Shown one piece after another: positions 5,057 through 5,554 of a DNA stretch of 5,554 bases (within the stretch, counting starts at the first letter, position 1; every line of letters begins with the position of its first letter). Made by a program: the position numbers and the translations under genes. The notes below the pieces were generated by a model. It was not told the DNA's origin. It worked only from the letters and a program-made list of their open reading frames with translations, and did no database searches. Source of the DNA: Thermoplasmata archaeon (lineage in GTDB: Archaea > Thermoplasmatota > Thermoplasmata > Thermoplasmatales > Thermoplasmataceae); contig JAJZZQ010000060.1 of assembly GCA_021797525.1 (NCBI GenBank), positions 1 through 5,554 of the forward strand, written 5' to 3'.

Positions 5057-5428
5057 CTAGTGCTGCCCAGGCAGATCTGTTCCTCTGCCTCCAGAATTAA
5101 TTTTTCTCATAGCATGTCTCACATATATGGAACTGCCAATTATTCCTGCGTAATATGATGCAAGTATGAGAATTACCATCTCTATGGAAGTGTATTTAAC
5201 GAAAAGTGAAAGAAAGAAAAGAACAGCATAGAAAACTGAAACCGTCGCAGCAAGGATAATGATTGCATTCCTTCTGATCCTCTTCTCCTCGGGAGACGCA
5301 TAAGATCTTGTTTCAGCAGCGCTCTCCTCAACATAGCCAAGCCCCCAGCAGCTATTGCATATGTCAAGGTGATCTGACTCATCCTTGATATAGCCGGAGC
5401 CTCTGCATTTGGGGCATATATAGTTCAT
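5057..5428 (-). CDS. Small membrane protein with N-terminal DnaJ-type zinc finger
   Basis: A 123-residue protein with two parts. Residues 5-32 contain two CxxCxGxG repeats, CPKCRGSG (Cys5, Cys8) and CNSCWGLG (Cys24, Cys27), the spacing of a DnaJ/Hsp40-type cysteine-rich domain; the four cysteines should bind one zinc. After an acidic linker (33-48) and a basic KRIRR cluster (49-53) come two hydrophobic segments, about 54-77 and 82-103, then a basic RHAMRK (104-109) and a short polar tail. By the positive-inside rule both ends, including the zinc finger, face the cytoplasm. There is no J-domain, so it is not a DnaJ co-chaperone in itself. A scaffold, substrate-binding or redox-sensing role at the membrane is conceivable but unproven. 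The ATG is fixed by a good Shine-Dalgarno site. Confidence 0.8.
   Translation of the reverse strand: MNYICPKCRGSGYIKDESDHLDICNSCWGLGYVEESAAETRSYASPEEKRIRRNAIIILAATVSVFYAVLFFLSLFVKYTSIEMVILILASYYAGIIGSSIYVRHAMRKINSGGRGTDLPGQH
5069..5090 (+). terminator. Perfect 7-bp hairpin at the convergent gene ends
   Basis: AGGCAGA (5069-5075) and TCTGCCT (5084-5090) are exact reverse complements around an 8-base loop. The hairpin starts 18 bases past the stop codon of the plus-strand gene and lies inside the last codons of the minus-strand gene. An overlapping short palindrome, CTGCC-CA-GGCAG, occupies 5063-5074. It could protect or end the plus-strand message. It has no following U-tract, so classical intrinsic termination is not supported; the label is tentative. 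Confidence 0.3.
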
Positions 5429-5431
5429 CTC

Positions 5432-5437
5432 ATCACC
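5432..5437 (-). promoter_or_regulatory. Shine-Dalgarno site of the zinc-finger membrane protein
   Basis: The minus strand reads GGTGAT, ending three bases before the ATG at 5428. It is an exact complement of the archaeal 16S 3'-end core AUCACC. This is the only clear Shine-Dalgarno site at a complete gene here. It decides the start and implies a real 5' leader, unlike the neighbouring leaderless genes. Confidence 0.6.
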
Positions 5438-5475
5438 CCTAATTTATATATCACATCCAGCTATATACGCTCTTC

Positions 5476-5490
5476 CATATATATAAAAAG
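5476..5490 (-). promoter_or_regulatory. TATA element, probably for the zinc-finger gene; may act both ways
   Basis: The minus strand reads CTTTTTATATATATG. Its core is about 50-56 bases ahead of the ATG at 5428, so initiation about 25 bases downstream would give a leader of around 30 bases containing the Shine-Dalgarno site. A second TATA-like run (5441-5452) is too close, as it would start transcription inside the gene. On the plus strand the same run could direct a transcript starting near 5509, toward a gene beyond the right edge. Confidence 0.45.
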
Positions 5491-5520
5491 CGAGGTATTT
5501 CACTGCTTCAGCATCACATT

Positions 5521-5554
5521 TTACTTTGGTGGCAGTGGTCGTTCAAGGATGTCA
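5521..5554 (-). CDS. Possible C-terminal tail of a minus-strand gene beyond the right edge
   Basis: One minus-strand frame is open from the window end for ten codons (DILERPLPPK) and closes with TAA at 5523-5521. It would lie 92 bases upstream of the zinc-finger gene on the same strand. Ten codons are far too few to tell a real end from chance, and the plus strand also offers an ATG at 5550. It is recorded only so that the edge is not read as empty. Confidence 0.18.
   Translation of the reverse strand, partial: DILERPLPPK

Noticed and set aside
5491..5554. A tRNA or other structured RNA at the right edge
   Set aside because: No T-loop GTTCRA-type sequence with pairing stems, no cloverleaf, and nothing resembling SRP RNA or RNase P RNA in the visible bases.
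1..5554. Mobile element, CRISPR array, toxin-antitoxin or defence system
   Set aside because: No transposase or integrase motifs, no terminal inverted or regularly spaced repeats, and no nuclease or helicase signatures in any convincing coding region.

Overview
The window looks like a piece of chromosome from a euryarchaeon, most likely a member or relative of the Thermoplasmatales. The case rests on gene starts. Five complete genes have an archaeal-type TATA element about 24-32 bases ahead of the ATG, so their transcripts would be leaderless or nearly so. Only one gene shows a clear Shine-Dalgarno site. Intergenic DNA is strongly AT-rich, codon use is uniform, and the protein types (APC amino-acid permease, an OCD/mu-crystallin subfamily) fit that group. 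The taxonomic assignment is an inference; there is no rRNA or marker gene here.

Layout from left to right. Bases 1-65 probably hold the first codons of a minus-strand gene that runs off the window. Bases 146-1738 (minus) encode a 530-residue APC-superfamily permease. A 251-base AT-rich divergent promoter region separates it from 1990-2901 (plus), an ornithine cyclodeaminase/mu-crystallin-family dehydrogenase. Next come 2987-3913 (plus), a TIGR01777/SDR39U1-type NAD(P)-dependent epimerase-like protein; 3982-4371 (plus), an unrecognised 129-residue protein; and 4452-5051 (plus), an unrecognised 199-residue protein. The plus-strand run ends against 5057-5428 (minus), a small membrane protein with a DnaJ-type zinc finger. 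The two stop codons there are only 5 bases apart. The last 126 bases hold that gene's promoter and leader and possibly the tail of another minus-strand gene.

Functionally, the divergent permease and OCD-family enzyme are the only pair that suggests a shared job, namely uptake and oxidation or reduction of an amino acid or related compound. The four plus-strand genes appear to be independent transcription units, because each has its own promoter-like element, so co-orientation alone should not be read as an operon.

I see no mobile element, CRISPR array, tRNA, rRNA or toxin-antitoxin pair, and no defence or biosynthetic cluster. The window is mostly ordinary. The points worth following are the two unknown proteins, the zinc-finger membrane protein, the altered active-site motif in the OCD-family enzyme, and the matched promoter elements.
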